Shown piece by piece: positions 24,699-33,241 of a stretch of DNA of 64,000 bases; position 1 is the stretch's first letter; each line of letters opens with the position of its first letter. This stretch comes from Rhodospirillaceae bacterium. Lineage in GTDB: Bacteria; Pseudomonadota; Alphaproteobacteria; DSM-16000; Inquilinaceae. The DNA lies in NCBI GenBank assembly GCA_020638595.1, contig JACKIG010000010.1:62001-126000 (forward strand). The letters are read 5' to 3'. The translations under genes were made by a program, and so were the position numbers. The notes under the pieces are model-generated. The model did no database searches and was not told the origin of the DNA. It worked only from the letters and a program-made list of their open reading frames with translations.

Positions 24699-26954
24699 AT
24701 GGAGAAGGTCACACGGGAAGCCGTGTTGCGGTACCACTCGCAGGGCCGCAAGGGCAAGATCGAGGTCGTTCCCTCCAAGCCCAGCCTGACGCAGTACGAC
24801 CTCAGCCTCGCCTATTCCCCCGGTGTGGCCATCCCGGTGCGCGAGATCGCGGAAACCCAGGAAGACGCCTACGAATACACGGCCAAGGGCAACCTGGTGG
24901 GGGTGATCAGCAACGGCACGGCGATCCTCGGGCTCGGCAATCTCGGACCCACGGCCAGCAAGCCGGTGATGGAAGGCAAGGGCCTGCTGTTCAAGCGCTT
25001 CGCCGATATCGACGTCTTCGATATCGAAATCGACGCCACCGAACCGGAAGAGGTGATCCGCGTCGTCAAGGCGCTGGCGCCGACCTTCGGCGGTATCAAC
25101 CTGGAAGACATCAAGGCGCCGGAATGCTTCGAGATCGAGCAGCGGCTGCGCGCCCTTCTGGACATCCCGGTCTTCCACGACGACCAGCACGGCACGGCCA
25201 TCATCGCCACCGCCGGCCTGTTGAACGCGCTGGAGATCACCGGCCGCCGCATCCACGAGATCAAGATCGTCTTCTGCGGCGCCGGTGCGGCCGGCATCGG
25301 CTGTGCGGAGCTGATGGTGCGCGCCGGCGCCCCCCGGGAGAACATCACCCTCTGCGACAAGGCCGGCGTCGTCTACAAGGGCCGCACAGAGGACATGAAC
25401 CCCTATATGGAGCGCTTCGCGCAGGAGACGGAGGCGCGCACGCTGGGCGAGGTGATCGTCGGCGCGGACGTGTTCTTCGGCGTATCGGCGCCCAACGTGC
25501 TGACGCAGGACATGGTCCGGTCCATGGCCGAGCGGCCGATCATCTTCGCCATGGCCAACCCGGATCCGGAGATCAGCTACGAGGACGCCAAGGCGGCCCG
25601 GCCCGATGCCATCGTCGCCACCGGGCGCAGCGACTATCCCAACCAGGTCAACAACGTCCTGTGCTTCCCCTTCGTCTTCCGCGGCGCCCTGGACGTGCGC
25701 GCGCGCCAGATCACCGACGGGATGAAGCTGGCGGCAGCCCGCGCCCTGGCGGCGCTGGCCCATGCCGATGTGCCCGATTCCGTGCTGAAGGCCTACAACA
25801 CCGAAAGCATGCTGTTCGGCCCCGACTACATCATTCCCAAGCCGGTGGACCCGCGCGTGCTGCTGTGGGTGGCCCCGGCGGTGGCGCAGGCGGCGATTTC
25901 CGAAGGGGTGGCGCGCCGGCCCCTGGACATGACCACCTATCGCGAGGAGCTGGAAAGCCGCCTGGGCAAGGACTGGGCGCTGATGCGCACCATCTTCAAC
26001 AAGGCGCGCGTGTCGCCCAAGCGCATCGTCTTCGCCGAGGGCGAGGAAGCCCGCATCATCCGCGCGGCGGCGGAGATCGACGCCCAGGGCTTCGGCGAGC
26101 CGATCCTGATCGGGCGCGACAGCGTCATCAAGGCGACGATCGCCGAACTGGGGCTGGAATACGACCCCCGGGTCATCAACCCGCGCAATTCCGACCGGGC
26201 GGAAAGCTATGCCAAGGTGCTGTTCCGGCGCCGCCAGCGCAAGGGCATCACCCTGCCGGAGGCGCGCGAGATGGCACGGCGGCCGAACTATTTCGGCCTG
26301 CTGATGGTGCAGTGCGGCGATGCCGATGCCTTCATCTCCGGCCTGACCACCAACTATGTCGAAGCCCTGCGCCCGGCCTTCCAGGTGATCGGCATGCGTC
26401 CGGAGGTGCGGCGCGCGGCGGGCCTGTTCATCATGATCGTGCGCGACCGCGTCTTCTTCTTCGCCGACTGCGCGGTCAACATCCAGCCGACGTCGGAGGA
26501 GCTGGCCGACATCGCCGAGCTGTCGGCGGAGGTGGCGACCAATTTCGACATCCAGCCGCGCATCGCCATGCTGTCCTTCTCCAACTTCGGCAGCGTCGCC
26601 CATCCGGCGCCGCAGACGGTGGCGCGGGCCGTCGACATTCTGAAGAAGCGCCAGCCGCATTTGCAGGTGGACGGCGAGATGACCGCCGACGCCGCCGTGG
26701 TGCCGGAGCTGTTCGACCGCCTCTACTCCTTCAGCCGGGTGCGCGAGGCCAATGTCCTGATCTTCCCCGACCTCAACGCCGCCAACGCGTCCTACCAGTT
26801 GATGCAGCGCCTGGGCGGGGCGGAGGCGATCGGTCCGGTGCTGCTGGGCATGTCGCGCCCGGTGCATATCCTGCTGCCCAGCGACGACGTGCGCGACATC
26901 GTCAACATGTCGGCCATCGCCGTCGTCGATGCCCAGATGCGCGCCCTGGCGTGA
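24699..26954 (+). CDS. maeB: NADP-type malic enzyme with phosphotransacetylase-like domain
   Basis: 751 residues from the ATG at 24699, with GGAGAG upstream; the frame runs further back without a convincing start. The N-terminal malic domain (QYDLSLAYSPGVAIPVREI, KGLLFKRFADIDVFDIE, FHDDQHGTA) is followed by a NAD(P) fold (VFCGAGAAGIGCAEL) and, from about residue 440, a PTA/PTB-like domain (RIVFAEGEEARIIRAA, IPKPVDPR, NSDRAESYAK). The last domain normally lacks phosphotransacetylase activity and mediates allosteric control by acetyl-CoA. The enzyme decarboxylates malate to pyruvate, yielding NAD(P)H. It stands alone with no operon partner upstream. Confidence 0.95.
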   Translation: MEKVTREAVLRYHSQGRKGKIEVVPSKPSLTQYDLSLAYSPGVAIPVREIAETQEDAYEYTAKGNLVGVISNGTAILGLGNLGPTASKPVMEGKGLLFKRFADIDVFDIEIDATEPEEVIRVVKALAPTFGGINLEDIKAPECFEIEQRLRALLDIPVFHDDQHGTAIIATAGLLNALEITGRRIHEIKIVFCGAGAAGIGCAELMVRAGAPRENITLCDKAGVVYKGRTEDMNPYMERFAQETEARTLGEVIVGADVFFGVSAPNVLTQDMVRSMAERPIIFAMANPDPEISYEDAKAARPDAIVATGRSDYPNQVNNVLCFPFVFRGALDVRARQITDGMKLAAARALAALAHADVPDSVLKAYNTESMLFGPDYIIPKPVDPRVLLWVAPAVAQAAISEGVARRPLDMTTYREELESRLGKDWALMRTIFNKARVSPKRIVFAEGEEARIIRAAAEIDAQGFGEPILIGRDSVIKATIAELGLEYDPRVINPRNSDRAESYAKVLFRRRQRKGITLPEAREMARRPNYFGLLMVQCGDADAFISGLTTNYVEALRPAFQVIGMRPEVRRAAGLFIMIVRDRVFFFADCAVNIQPTSEELADIAELSAEVATNFDIQPRIAMLSFSNFGSVAHPAPQTVARAVDILKKRQPHLQVDGEMTADAAVVPELFDRLYSFSRVREANVLIFPDLNAANASYQLMQRLGGAEAIGPVLLGMSRPVHILLPSDDVRDIVNMSAIAVVDAQMRALA

Positions 26955-26991
26955 GGCCTGCCCCAAGCTGGGCCGGTCGGCAACACGGACC

Positions 26992-27669
26992 ATGACCTGC
27001 AATCTGGTGATCTTCGACTGCGACGGCGTGCTGGTGGACACGGAGGCCGCGGCCAACCGCCACCTGGTGGCCGAACTGACGCAAGTCGGCTACCCCGTCA
27101 GCCTTGAGGAATGCCGCCGGCGGTTCGTCGGCCGTGCGCTCTGGTCCATCCAGCAGGAGATCGAGGCCGAGGCGCAGATCCGCTTCCCGCCCGACTGGTC
27201 CGAAGCGGTCCGGACGGACCTGGAACGGGTATTCGACGTCGTCGGCGTCAACCCGGTCCCGGGGGCACAAGCCGCGGTCCGCGCGTTGCAGGACGCGGGG
27301 CTGCCCTGTTGCGTTGCGTCGTCGGGGCGCATGTCGAAGATGCGCAAGACGCTGGGACTGACCGGCCTGCTGCCCATGCTGCAGGATGTGCTGTTCAGTG
27401 CCGACATGGTCGCCAACGGCAAGCCCGCGCCGGACCTGTTCCTGTACGCGGCCGCAGCCATGGGCGTGCTGCCGCGCAACGCGGTCGTCGTCGAAGACAG
27501 CGTGCCGGGGGCCATTGCCGGTTCCGCCGCCGGCATGCGGGTCTTCGGGTATGTGGGCGATCCGGAGACCGATGCCGCCGGGCTCGACGCCCACGGCGCC
27601 CACCTGTTCGATGACATGACCGACCTGCCGCGGCTGATCGCGGACAACGCGGCCCTGCCCCCCGACTGA
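26992..27669 (+). CDS. HAD-family phosphatase (beta-PGM/phosphoglycolate phosphatase-like)
   Basis: 225 residues from the ATG at 26992, 37 bases after the malic enzyme. HAD motifs are FDCDGVLVDTE (motif I), CCVASSGRMSKM (motif II) and GKPAPDLF with VVVEDSVPGAIAG (motifs III and IV). The alpha-helical cap 1 domain places it near the YqaB/YcjU and phosphoglycolate phosphatase subgroup. The natural substrate is not readable from sequence. It may be co-transcribed with maeB. Confidence 0.85.
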   Translation: MTCNLVIFDCDGVLVDTEAAANRHLVAELTQVGYPVSLEECRRRFVGRALWSIQQEIEAEAQIRFPPDWSEAVRTDLERVFDVVGVNPVPGAQAAVRALQDAGLPCCVASSGRMSKMRKTLGLTGLLPMLQDVLFSADMVANGKPAPDLFLYAAAAMGVLPRNAVVVEDSVPGAIAGSAAGMRVFGYVGDPETDAAGLDAHGAHLFDDMTDLPRLIADNAALPPD

Positions 27670-27777
27670 CCCGGCTGGCCGCGAGCCCATCGGACCGATC
27701 GCCCCCGCCCCGGCCCCGACCAACGGAATATGCCCCGCTCTGTCTGACCTGCGGCGCCGATCCGGCGTGATCGGACC

Positions 27778-29193
27778 CTATGGCAGCGTGTAGTCCGGTT
27801 GCGGGCACCCATCGTTCACCCAGGCGTCCAGCGCGGCCTCCAGCGCCGGTCCCGGGGTGGTGTCGTCCGTCGGTTCGGGGGCTGCCTCGTCGAGGCGCTG
27901 CCAGTCCACCAGCCGGTGCCGCCAGCGCGGTGCCGTGGTCACACCCGCCGACACGGCGCGATCGATCTCCGCCCGGGCGGCGGCGTGGTCGCCCAGCCCG
28001 CAATGCGCCAGCAGTTCCAGGAAGGACAGGGTCCACTGATCGGGGACCCGCTGTTTCAGGGCGGCCACATCCTCCAGAACCTGATCGTAGCGGCCGAGCT
28101 GCAAACGCGCATGCGCCCGCAGGTTCAGCGCGTTGAGATCGCCCGGCACCGCAGCCAGGACACCATCGGCGGCCTCCACCGCGTCTTCATGGCGGTCCCG
28201 CTCCAGATAGCCTTCGCTGAGCACGGCCAGCACCACGGGATCTTGCGGATAGGCGGGACGCGCCGCCTCCAGCGCGGCAATCGCATCGTCGATGCGCGAC
28301 GCCCGCCAGAGCGCGAAGCCCAGCAGGCGACGCGCCTCCATATCCTCCGGTGCCAGGCGAACGGCGTCTTCCAGGGCCGCCACCGCGGTCTGACGCAGGA
28401 TATGCGCGCCGCCCACAAAGGGGTCGGCGCTGCGGTCGGAGAGCCAGGACCCGATCCGCACCAGCGCGCCGGCATCCGACGGCCGATTGGCCAGCGCGGT
28501 TTCCACGCCGTGAATGATCGTCTGCAGGCCCGGATACGGCGAATCGATGAACAGCTCGGTACGGGCCAGGTACAGGTCCGCGAGGTCGGGTCCGGTGAAC
28601 TCGCCCGCCTCGATCGTCTCGGTGCAGGCGGCAAGGCGGGCGCGGCGGGGGGCCTCGTCCTCGCCCAGGCAGGTCAGGCGCATCGCCTGCCAGTCCGTGA
28701 AGTCGGGATCGGCGATCCAGTATCCGGCGCCCAGCACGATCCCCCCGACGACCGCCCCGGCGGTGCCCAGCACGTTCCGGCGGCGGGCCGCCACTTCCGC
28801 GGCCGTCGGACCGGACCTGGTGCGGCTGTCGAACCAGCTTGCCGCATCCTCGGGCAGCATCATCATCAACGTGCCGGCGAGGGCGGCGGCGTTGATGGCG
28901 ACGGTGGCGCTCGCCAGCACCGGCGCGGCCACGAACATGGCGGAAACCCCGCCGACCATGTTCACGATCCCGAGGATGACGAAGACCAGCAGCACGCGGG
29001 GTGCCCATTTGCGTTGCGCGGCAGCGCAGACCACCAGGGCAAGATTGATCGCGTGCCCACCGAGGGCGAGCGCGATCCACGTCTCGTCGAACGCGTCGCG
29101 AAGGGTGGATACGACGATCACGCCGACGACGCTGAGGCCGACCCAGAGGGCGATGGCGATCCTGATCACGCCGGGCATGCGGGTTTCGGTCAT
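27778..29193 (-). CDS. Membrane-anchored TPR-repeat protein
   Basis: 471 residues. About four membrane spans lie at residues 10-115, then a linker and another span near 140-160 (VLGTAGAVVGGIVLGAGYWI). After it comes a periplasmic or cytosolic helical region with tetratricopeptide-like repeats from about 240 to 430 (phrases such as AALEDAVRLAPEDMEARRLLGFALWRAS and AVEAADGVLAAVPGDLNALNLRAHARLQLG). It is a scaffold-type protein with no catalytic motif; function is unknown. It is convergent with the HAD gene and stands alone. Confidence 0.7.
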   Translation of the reverse strand: MTETRMPGVIRIAIALWVGLSVVGVIVVSTLRDAFDETWIALALGGHAINLALVVCAAAQRKWAPRVLLVFVILGIVNMVGGVSAMFVAAPVLASATVAINAAALAGTLMMMLPEDAASWFDSRTRSGPTAAEVAARRRNVLGTAGAVVGGIVLGAGYWIADPDFTDWQAMRLTCLGEDEAPRRARLAACTETIEAGEFTGPDLADLYLARTELFIDSPYPGLQTIIHGVETALANRPSDAGALVRIGSWLSDRSADPFVGGAHILRQTAVAALEDAVRLAPEDMEARRLLGFALWRASRIDDAIAALEAARPAYPQDPVVLAVLSEGYLERDRHEDAVEAADGVLAAVPGDLNALNLRAHARLQLGRYDQVLEDVAALKQRVPDQWTLSFLELLAHCGLGDHAAARAEIDRAVSAGVTTAPRWRHRLVDWQRLDEAAPEPTDDTTPGPALEAALDAWVNDGCPQPDYTLP

Positions 29194-29346
29194 GCGCGTC
29201 TCCGCATGGCGGAAGGGGATGCGGCGGGCGATGGGACCGGCCGGCAGGTACGCCGCGGGGAGCGGCGCCGAACGATCCCGTCTTCAGTGGACACGCGAAA
29301 CGTGCACGCCAATCATGACGTTATCGTGGTCGACGTTCCCGGGCCG

Positions 29347-29886
29347 TCACGCACGGCCCATCAGCCGGTCGGTGCCGGACACCCCCTCATGGCGCAGCAG
29401 CCAGGCCTTGACGGCCAGCCCGCCGCCATAGCCGGTCAACGATCCATCACGGCCGATGATGCGGTGGCACGGCACGATGATCGACACCGGGTTGCGGCCA
29501 TTGGCCAGGCCCACGGCCCGTACGGCCGTCGGCTGCCCGATGGCGGCTGCGATGTCGGAATAGCTGGCGGTGCGGCCGGCGGGGATGCGGCGCAGCTGTT
29601 GCCAGACCCGCAGTTGGAACGGCGTGCCGCGGGCGAGGACGGTCAATCCGTCCACCGCCGCAAGGTCGCCCGCGAAATAGGCGTCCAGAGCCGCGCGGAC
29701 CTGCGCCGGGCCGCGGCGGCGAAGCTGGTCGCTGCCCGGGAACTGCCGTTGCAGGTACCGGTGCGCCACCGCCCGCCCCTCGCCGAATTCCAGCAGGCAG
29801 ACGGCCCCGTCAAGCGTCGCCAGCAGCAGGTCGCCGATCGGCGAGGCCACGGTTTCGATCGACAGGGGCGGCAGGGAAGACGGCAT
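29347..29886 (-). CDS. ogt: Methylated-DNA--[protein]-cysteine S-methyltransferase
   Basis: 179 residues with the active-site motif IVPCHRI (C140) and the helix-turn-helix region TASYSDIAAAIGQPTAVRAVG before it. The N-terminal strand IETVASPIGDLLLA is normal for the family. It transfers the alkyl group of O6-alkylguanine or O4-alkylthymine to its own cysteine. Its start lies inside the 3' end of the ada-alkA gene (77-base overlap on the same strand), so the two repair functions are co-expressed. Confidence 0.93.
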   Translation of the reverse strand: MPSSLPPLSIETVASPIGDLLLATLDGAVCLLEFGEGRAVAHRYLQRQFPGSDQLRRRGPAQVRAALDAYFAGDLAAVDGLTVLARGTPFQLRVWQQLRRIPAGRTASYSDIAAAIGQPTAVRAVGLANGRNPVSIIVPCHRIIGRDGSLTGYGGGLAVKAWLLRHEGVSGTDRLMGRA

Positions 29887-31345
29887 GACGGGGCTCGCTG
29901 TCGCTCAGGCTGTGCCAGAGATGGATGGCGGCATAGGCGCGCCACGGCCGCCAGGCTTCGGCCGCGTCGTCCAGTCCGCGGGCGGTTTCCGCGATTCCCA
30001 GCCGGCGGGCGGCCTTCAGCAGCGCGGCATCGGCGGACGGGAAGGCGTCGGGATGGCGCAGCGCCCGCATGGCGATGTAGCCCGCCGTCCACGCGCCGAT
30101 GCCCGGCAGCGCCCGCAGCCGCCGCATCGCCTCGTCGGGGTCGTCGGCGGGATCCAGGCACAGGTCGCCCGACGCCGCGGCCGCCGCCAGGCCGCGCACG
30201 GTCGCGGCCCGGGCGCGCGTCAGGCCGATCGCCGTCAGGTCGGCTTCGGCCAGGCGCCCGGCCTCGGGGAACAGCCGCCAGGCCCCCTGGCCATCCGCCC
30301 CCGGCAGCGGGTCGCCATGGGTTGCGACCAGCCGCCCCAGCAGGGTGCGCGCGCCGGCGACCGTGACCTGCTGGCCCAGCACGGCCCGAACGGCCAGCTC
30401 GAAGGCGTCCCAGGCCCCGGGCACGCGCAGGCCCGGCGCACGCGCGACCAGGGGGGCCAGCCGGCGATCGGTGGCCAGATGCGCCGTGATCCCGGCGGTG
30501 TCGGCGTCGATGTCGAACAGGCTGCGGATGCCAGCCACCGCGGCCAGCAGCGGCGCGGCACCGTCCAGGTGCAGGCGGGCGGTCAGCGCCCCGCCCGGCC
30601 CCGGCGAGACGTCGAGAACGCCACAGGCCGGCCCGAGCCGGATCGACCGCCGGTAGCCCTGGGTGCATGTCTCCAGCCCCGGGATGGCGCGGGCCGACAG
30701 GAACCCGGCCAGCGCCGGCCAGTCGAAGGGGGGACGGCAGCCGAGCCTGAGTTCGACCGGGGCCACGCCGCCGGTCCGGCGGCCATGGTCGCGGCGCAGG
30801 CTGCCCGGCGGCGCGCCATAGACCTGGCGCACCTGGTCGTTGAAGCGCCGCACGCTGCCGAAGCCGGCGGCCAGCGCGACATCGGCCATGGGCAGGTCCG
30901 TACGCTCCAGCAGCTGCTTGGCCAGATGCAGGCGCTGTGTCCGGGCGACGGCGGCGGGCGACGCCCCCAGATGCGTGTCGAACAGCCGCCGCAGGTGGCG
31001 CTCGCCCACGCCCAGCCGGATGGCCAGCGCCCCCACCGTCGCGTCATCCAGCGCGCCGTCGGCGATCAGCCGCAATGCCCGGCGCACCGTCGCCTCGGTC
31101 CCCGACCAGGCGGGCGAGGCGGGCGCCGTTTCCGGGCGGCAGCGCTTGCAGGGACGAAATCCGGCCGACTGCGCCGCGGCGGCGCTGGCGAAGAAGCGGC
31201 AATTGCCGCGCTTCGGCGTGGGCGCCGGACAGATCGATCGGCAATAGACCCCGGTCGTCCGAACGCCGACGAAGAAGCGCCCGTCGAAACGCGGATCGCG
31301 TGCCAGCATCGCCTGATACAGGCGGTCTGCATCCCTCTCGACCAT
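29810..31345 (-). CDS. Ada-type regulator / AlkA 3-methyladenine DNA glycosylase fusion
   Basis: 511 residues from the ATG at 31345; the frame runs 630 bases further upstream but that part is not protein-like. The Ada zinc/methyl-phosphotriester domain has the four cysteines at 35, 39, 66 and 69 (VYCRSICPAP, CKRC). An AraC helix-turn-helix region spans about 85-185, and an AlkA N-terminal and HhH-GPD glycosylase domain runs from about 195. The helix-hairpin-helix is LPGIGAWTAGYIAM, followed by the catalytic Asp region PSADAALLK. The protein can thus sense alkyl-phosphotriesters, activate transcription and excise alkylated bases. With the overlapping ogt, the adaptive response is complete in two genes. 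Confidence 0.9.
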   Translation of the reverse strand: MVERDADRLYQAMLARDPRFDGRFFVGVRTTGVYCRSICPAPTPKRGNCRFFASAAAAQSAGFRPCKRCRPETAPASPAWSGTEATVRRALRLIADGALDDATVGALAIRLGVGERHLRRLFDTHLGASPAAVARTQRLHLAKQLLERTDLPMADVALAAGFGSVRRFNDQVRQVYGAPPGSLRRDHGRRTGGVAPVELRLGCRPPFDWPALAGFLSARAIPGLETCTQGYRRSIRLGPACGVLDVSPGPGGALTARLHLDGAAPLLAAVAGIRSLFDIDADTAGITAHLATDRRLAPLVARAPGLRVPGAWDAFELAVRAVLGQQVTVAGARTLLGRLVATHGDPLPGADGQGAWRLFPEAGRLAEADLTAIGLTRARAATVRGLAAAAASGDLCLDPADDPDEAMRRLRALPGIGAWTAGYIAMRALRHPDAFPSADAALLKAARRLGIAETARGLDDAAEAWRPWRAYAAIHLWHSLSDSEPRHAVFPAAPVDRNRGLADRRPAAGDA

Positions 31346-31610
31346 GGGCGGGAGGATACGTCGCCCCCCGTCCGGCCGTCTCGCCGGAATCGGACTCCGA
31401 TGGCGGGGTGCAGCGCCCCCCGGCCGGTAGCATCCTGATCGCATTGCGGAATTATCGCCCAGTCGCATGGTGGGGCGAATCGGTCTATTCCCAAACGCCT
31501 CCGGTTCAGCATAGCATTGGGCTTCCGGCCTTGGCGGCCGTGCTGGAACCGGCATGCACGCAGGCGCTGCCCAGCTGCGGGCGGTTGTTTTATGACGGGG
31601 GAACGTTGAT

Positions 31611-32039
31611 ATGACCGTCCAGAAGATGCTCAGCGCGAAGGGGGCGCGGGTGGTGACCGCCAAACCCTTGACCACGCTGATGGAGATCGCGGAACTGCTG
31701 CGGACCGAGCGCATCGGCGTGGTGGTGATCAGCGCCGACGGCGAAGCCGTGAACGGCATCCTGTCGGAGCGCGATATCATCCGCGCCATCGCCGACAAGG
31801 GCGCATCCGCGCTTGAGCTGACGGCCGACCAGGTGATGACGCGCGAGGTCGTGACCTGCGATCGCGGCGACAGCGTCGGGACCGTCATGGGCCGGATGAA
31901 TACCGGCCATTTCCGCCATTTGCCCGTCATCGAAGACGGCAAGCTGTGCGGCATGATCAGCAGCACCGACGTCATGGGCTTCCGCCTGGAAGAGGTGGAG
32001 AACGAGGCCGAGCACCTGCGCAGCTACATCTCGCAATAG
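31611..32039 (+). CDS. CBS-domain pair protein
   Basis: 142 residues that are little more than two CBS motifs (about 8-65 and 75-135), for example MEIAELLRTERIGVVVIS...GILSERDIIRAIA and GRMNTGHFRHLPVIEDGKLCGMISSTDVM. Stand-alone CBS pairs bind adenosyl ligands such as AMP, ATP or AdoMet and sense energy state. No catalytic domain is attached. An A/T-poor leader of about 260 bases separates it from the divergent ada-alkA gene. Confidence 0.88.
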   Translation: MTVQKMLSAKGARVVTAKPLTTLMEIAELLRTERIGVVVISADGEAVNGILSERDIIRAIADKGASALELTADQVMTREVVTCDRGDSVGTVMGRMNTGHFRHLPVIEDGKLCGMISSTDVMGFRLEEVENEAEHLRSYISQ

Positions 32040-32088
32040 CAGGGTCGCCTGCGGGCAGTCGGTGCCCCGTCACCGAAGGATGTCGGAT

Positions 32089-32361
32089 ATGCGTATCGTC
32101 CCGATGGCCTGGCTGGCGGCGTGGCTGGTTGCGCCTCACATGGCACAGGCCCAGACCTGCGACATCGCCACGGAGGTGCAGGAAATCGCGCCCATCTTCC
32201 AGGCGAAGGTGCAGTCGCTGTCGGCCGACCCGACGGCGGAGAACATGGCGCTGATCACCGCCCTGTCGGAGATGTTCACTGAGGCCGGGACGCTGGTGGC
32301 GACCGACCCGGCGGCGGCCTGCGACCGCTATGCCAAGCTGCGCCGCATGCTGGAGATGTAG
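32089..32361 (+). CDS. Small secreted protein of unknown function
   Basis: 90 residues from the ATG at 32089, with AAGGA eight bases upstream; the ATG at 32080 is in the same frame. A signal peptide (MRIVPMAWLAAWLVAPHMAQAQ) is followed by about 68 residues of predicted helix with two cysteines (QTCDI and AACDRY) that could form a disulphide. Function is unknown. It follows the CBS gene by about 50 bases and may share its transcript. Confidence 0.6.
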   Translation: MRIVPMAWLAAWLVAPHMAQAQTCDIATEVQEIAPIFQAKVQSLSADPTAENMALITALSEMFTEAGTLVATDPAAACDRYAKLRRMLEM

Positions 32362-32373
32362 CCGCGGACCGGG

Positions 32374-33093
32374 TCAACCCAGGCCCGGGCAATAGGCGGC
32401 GGCCAGGATCGGACCCTGGCCGTCCGTCTGGACCAGCACCGCGCAGCGGTCGGCGCGGCCGGACGGCATCGGTGCGGTCAGTCGCGCCGGCCCGCCCGCC
32501 CAGTCGCCCAGCCGGTCGATCCCGATGACGACGTTGTGGTTCTCCAGCCTGCGTCCGTGATTCTCGCCGCCGCCCACATCGGTGGCCTCACGGGTGATCA
32601 GGCGGACCAGCCAGACCGATGCCGGCCCAACTGCCGCGCCGTCGACGGCAATCTGCAGCAGTCGGCCTTCGCCGCGCGTCACCGTCACGGACGCCGCGGC
32701 GCCATCGCGTCCGGCGGCATCAGCGATCGCGGCTTCGACGCGGCCCGTGCGCGTCCCCACGGCCTCCGCCCGCCCGCCGATCACCATCTGCGGTGTGTAG
32801 ACCTGGGCCAGCCCGCGGATCTGCCGGTTGTAGATGCGCTGCCGCTCGGTGAAGGCGGGGTCGGAGAAGACGTCCCGCCAGCGCCCGGCGAAGCCGTAGA
32901 CCAGGTCGTCCCAATAGTCGACATGCCATTCCAGCGCGACCAGGTCGGGCCTGTCCGCCAGTTCGCCCAGATAGGCTTCGGCCGGCGGGCATGACGAACA
33001 GCTCTGCGACGTGAACAGCTCCACCACCGTGGGCTGGGCCGCCGCCGGGGCGCCCAGCGCGGACAGCACCGCAACGATCACCGGCAGGCGCAT
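32374..33093 (-). CDS. DUF1223 thioredoxin-like secreted protein
   Basis: 239 residues with a signal peptide (MRLPVIVAVLSALGAPAAAQ) and the motif VELFTSQSCSSCPPAE, a CxxC-type site with C32 and C35, followed by the family phrases ALEWHVDYWD, RQRIYNRQIRGLAQVYTPQMVIGG and NHNVV. DUF1223 proteins have a thioredoxin-like fold and are found in the periplasm of many alphaproteobacteria; activity is not established. It is convergent with the small secreted protein before it. Confidence 0.88.
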   Translation of the reverse strand: MRLPVIVAVLSALGAPAAAQPTVVELFTSQSCSSCPPAEAYLGELADRPDLVALEWHVDYWDDLVYGFAGRWRDVFSDPAFTERQRIYNRQIRGLAQVYTPQMVIGGRAEAVGTRTGRVEAAIADAAGRDGAAASVTVTRGEGRLLQIAVDGAAVGPASVWLVRLITREATDVGGGENHGRRLENHNVVIGIDRLGDWAGGPARLTAPMPSGRADRCAVLVQTDGQGPILAAAYCPGLG

Positions 33094-33190
33094 GGACCGC
33101 GGCTCCTCTGGCTGGTGTTCCTGACCGACTAGAGTGGCCGATTGCGCTGCGATAGCCAGTGGGGCTCACGCAGTCGTTGCCAAGAGTGAA

Positions 33191-33221
33191 GCCGGGCCGG
33201 CGTGTCCGGCGCCGGCCCGGC
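33191..33221 (-). terminator. Strong hairpin after chemoreceptor gene
   Basis: A perfect 12-bp GC-rich stem with a 7-base loop (TGTCCGG) lies about 20 bases past the stop of the CZB chemoreceptor. On the minus strand it is followed by TTCACTCTT, a partly T-rich stretch, so it is a reasonable intrinsic terminator. Confidence 0.55.
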
Positions 33222-33241
33222 CCTGGTACGGGCGGGAAATC

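Noticed and set aside
24498..27056. Minus-strand open frame of 852 codons opposite maeB
   Set aside because: Antisense shadow of the malic enzyme, with no recognisable domain.
31346..31975. N-terminal extension of the Ada-AlkA frame by 210 codons
   Set aside because: The extension runs antisense through the CBS gene and has no similarity to protein; the Ada zinc domain begins right after the ATG at 31345.
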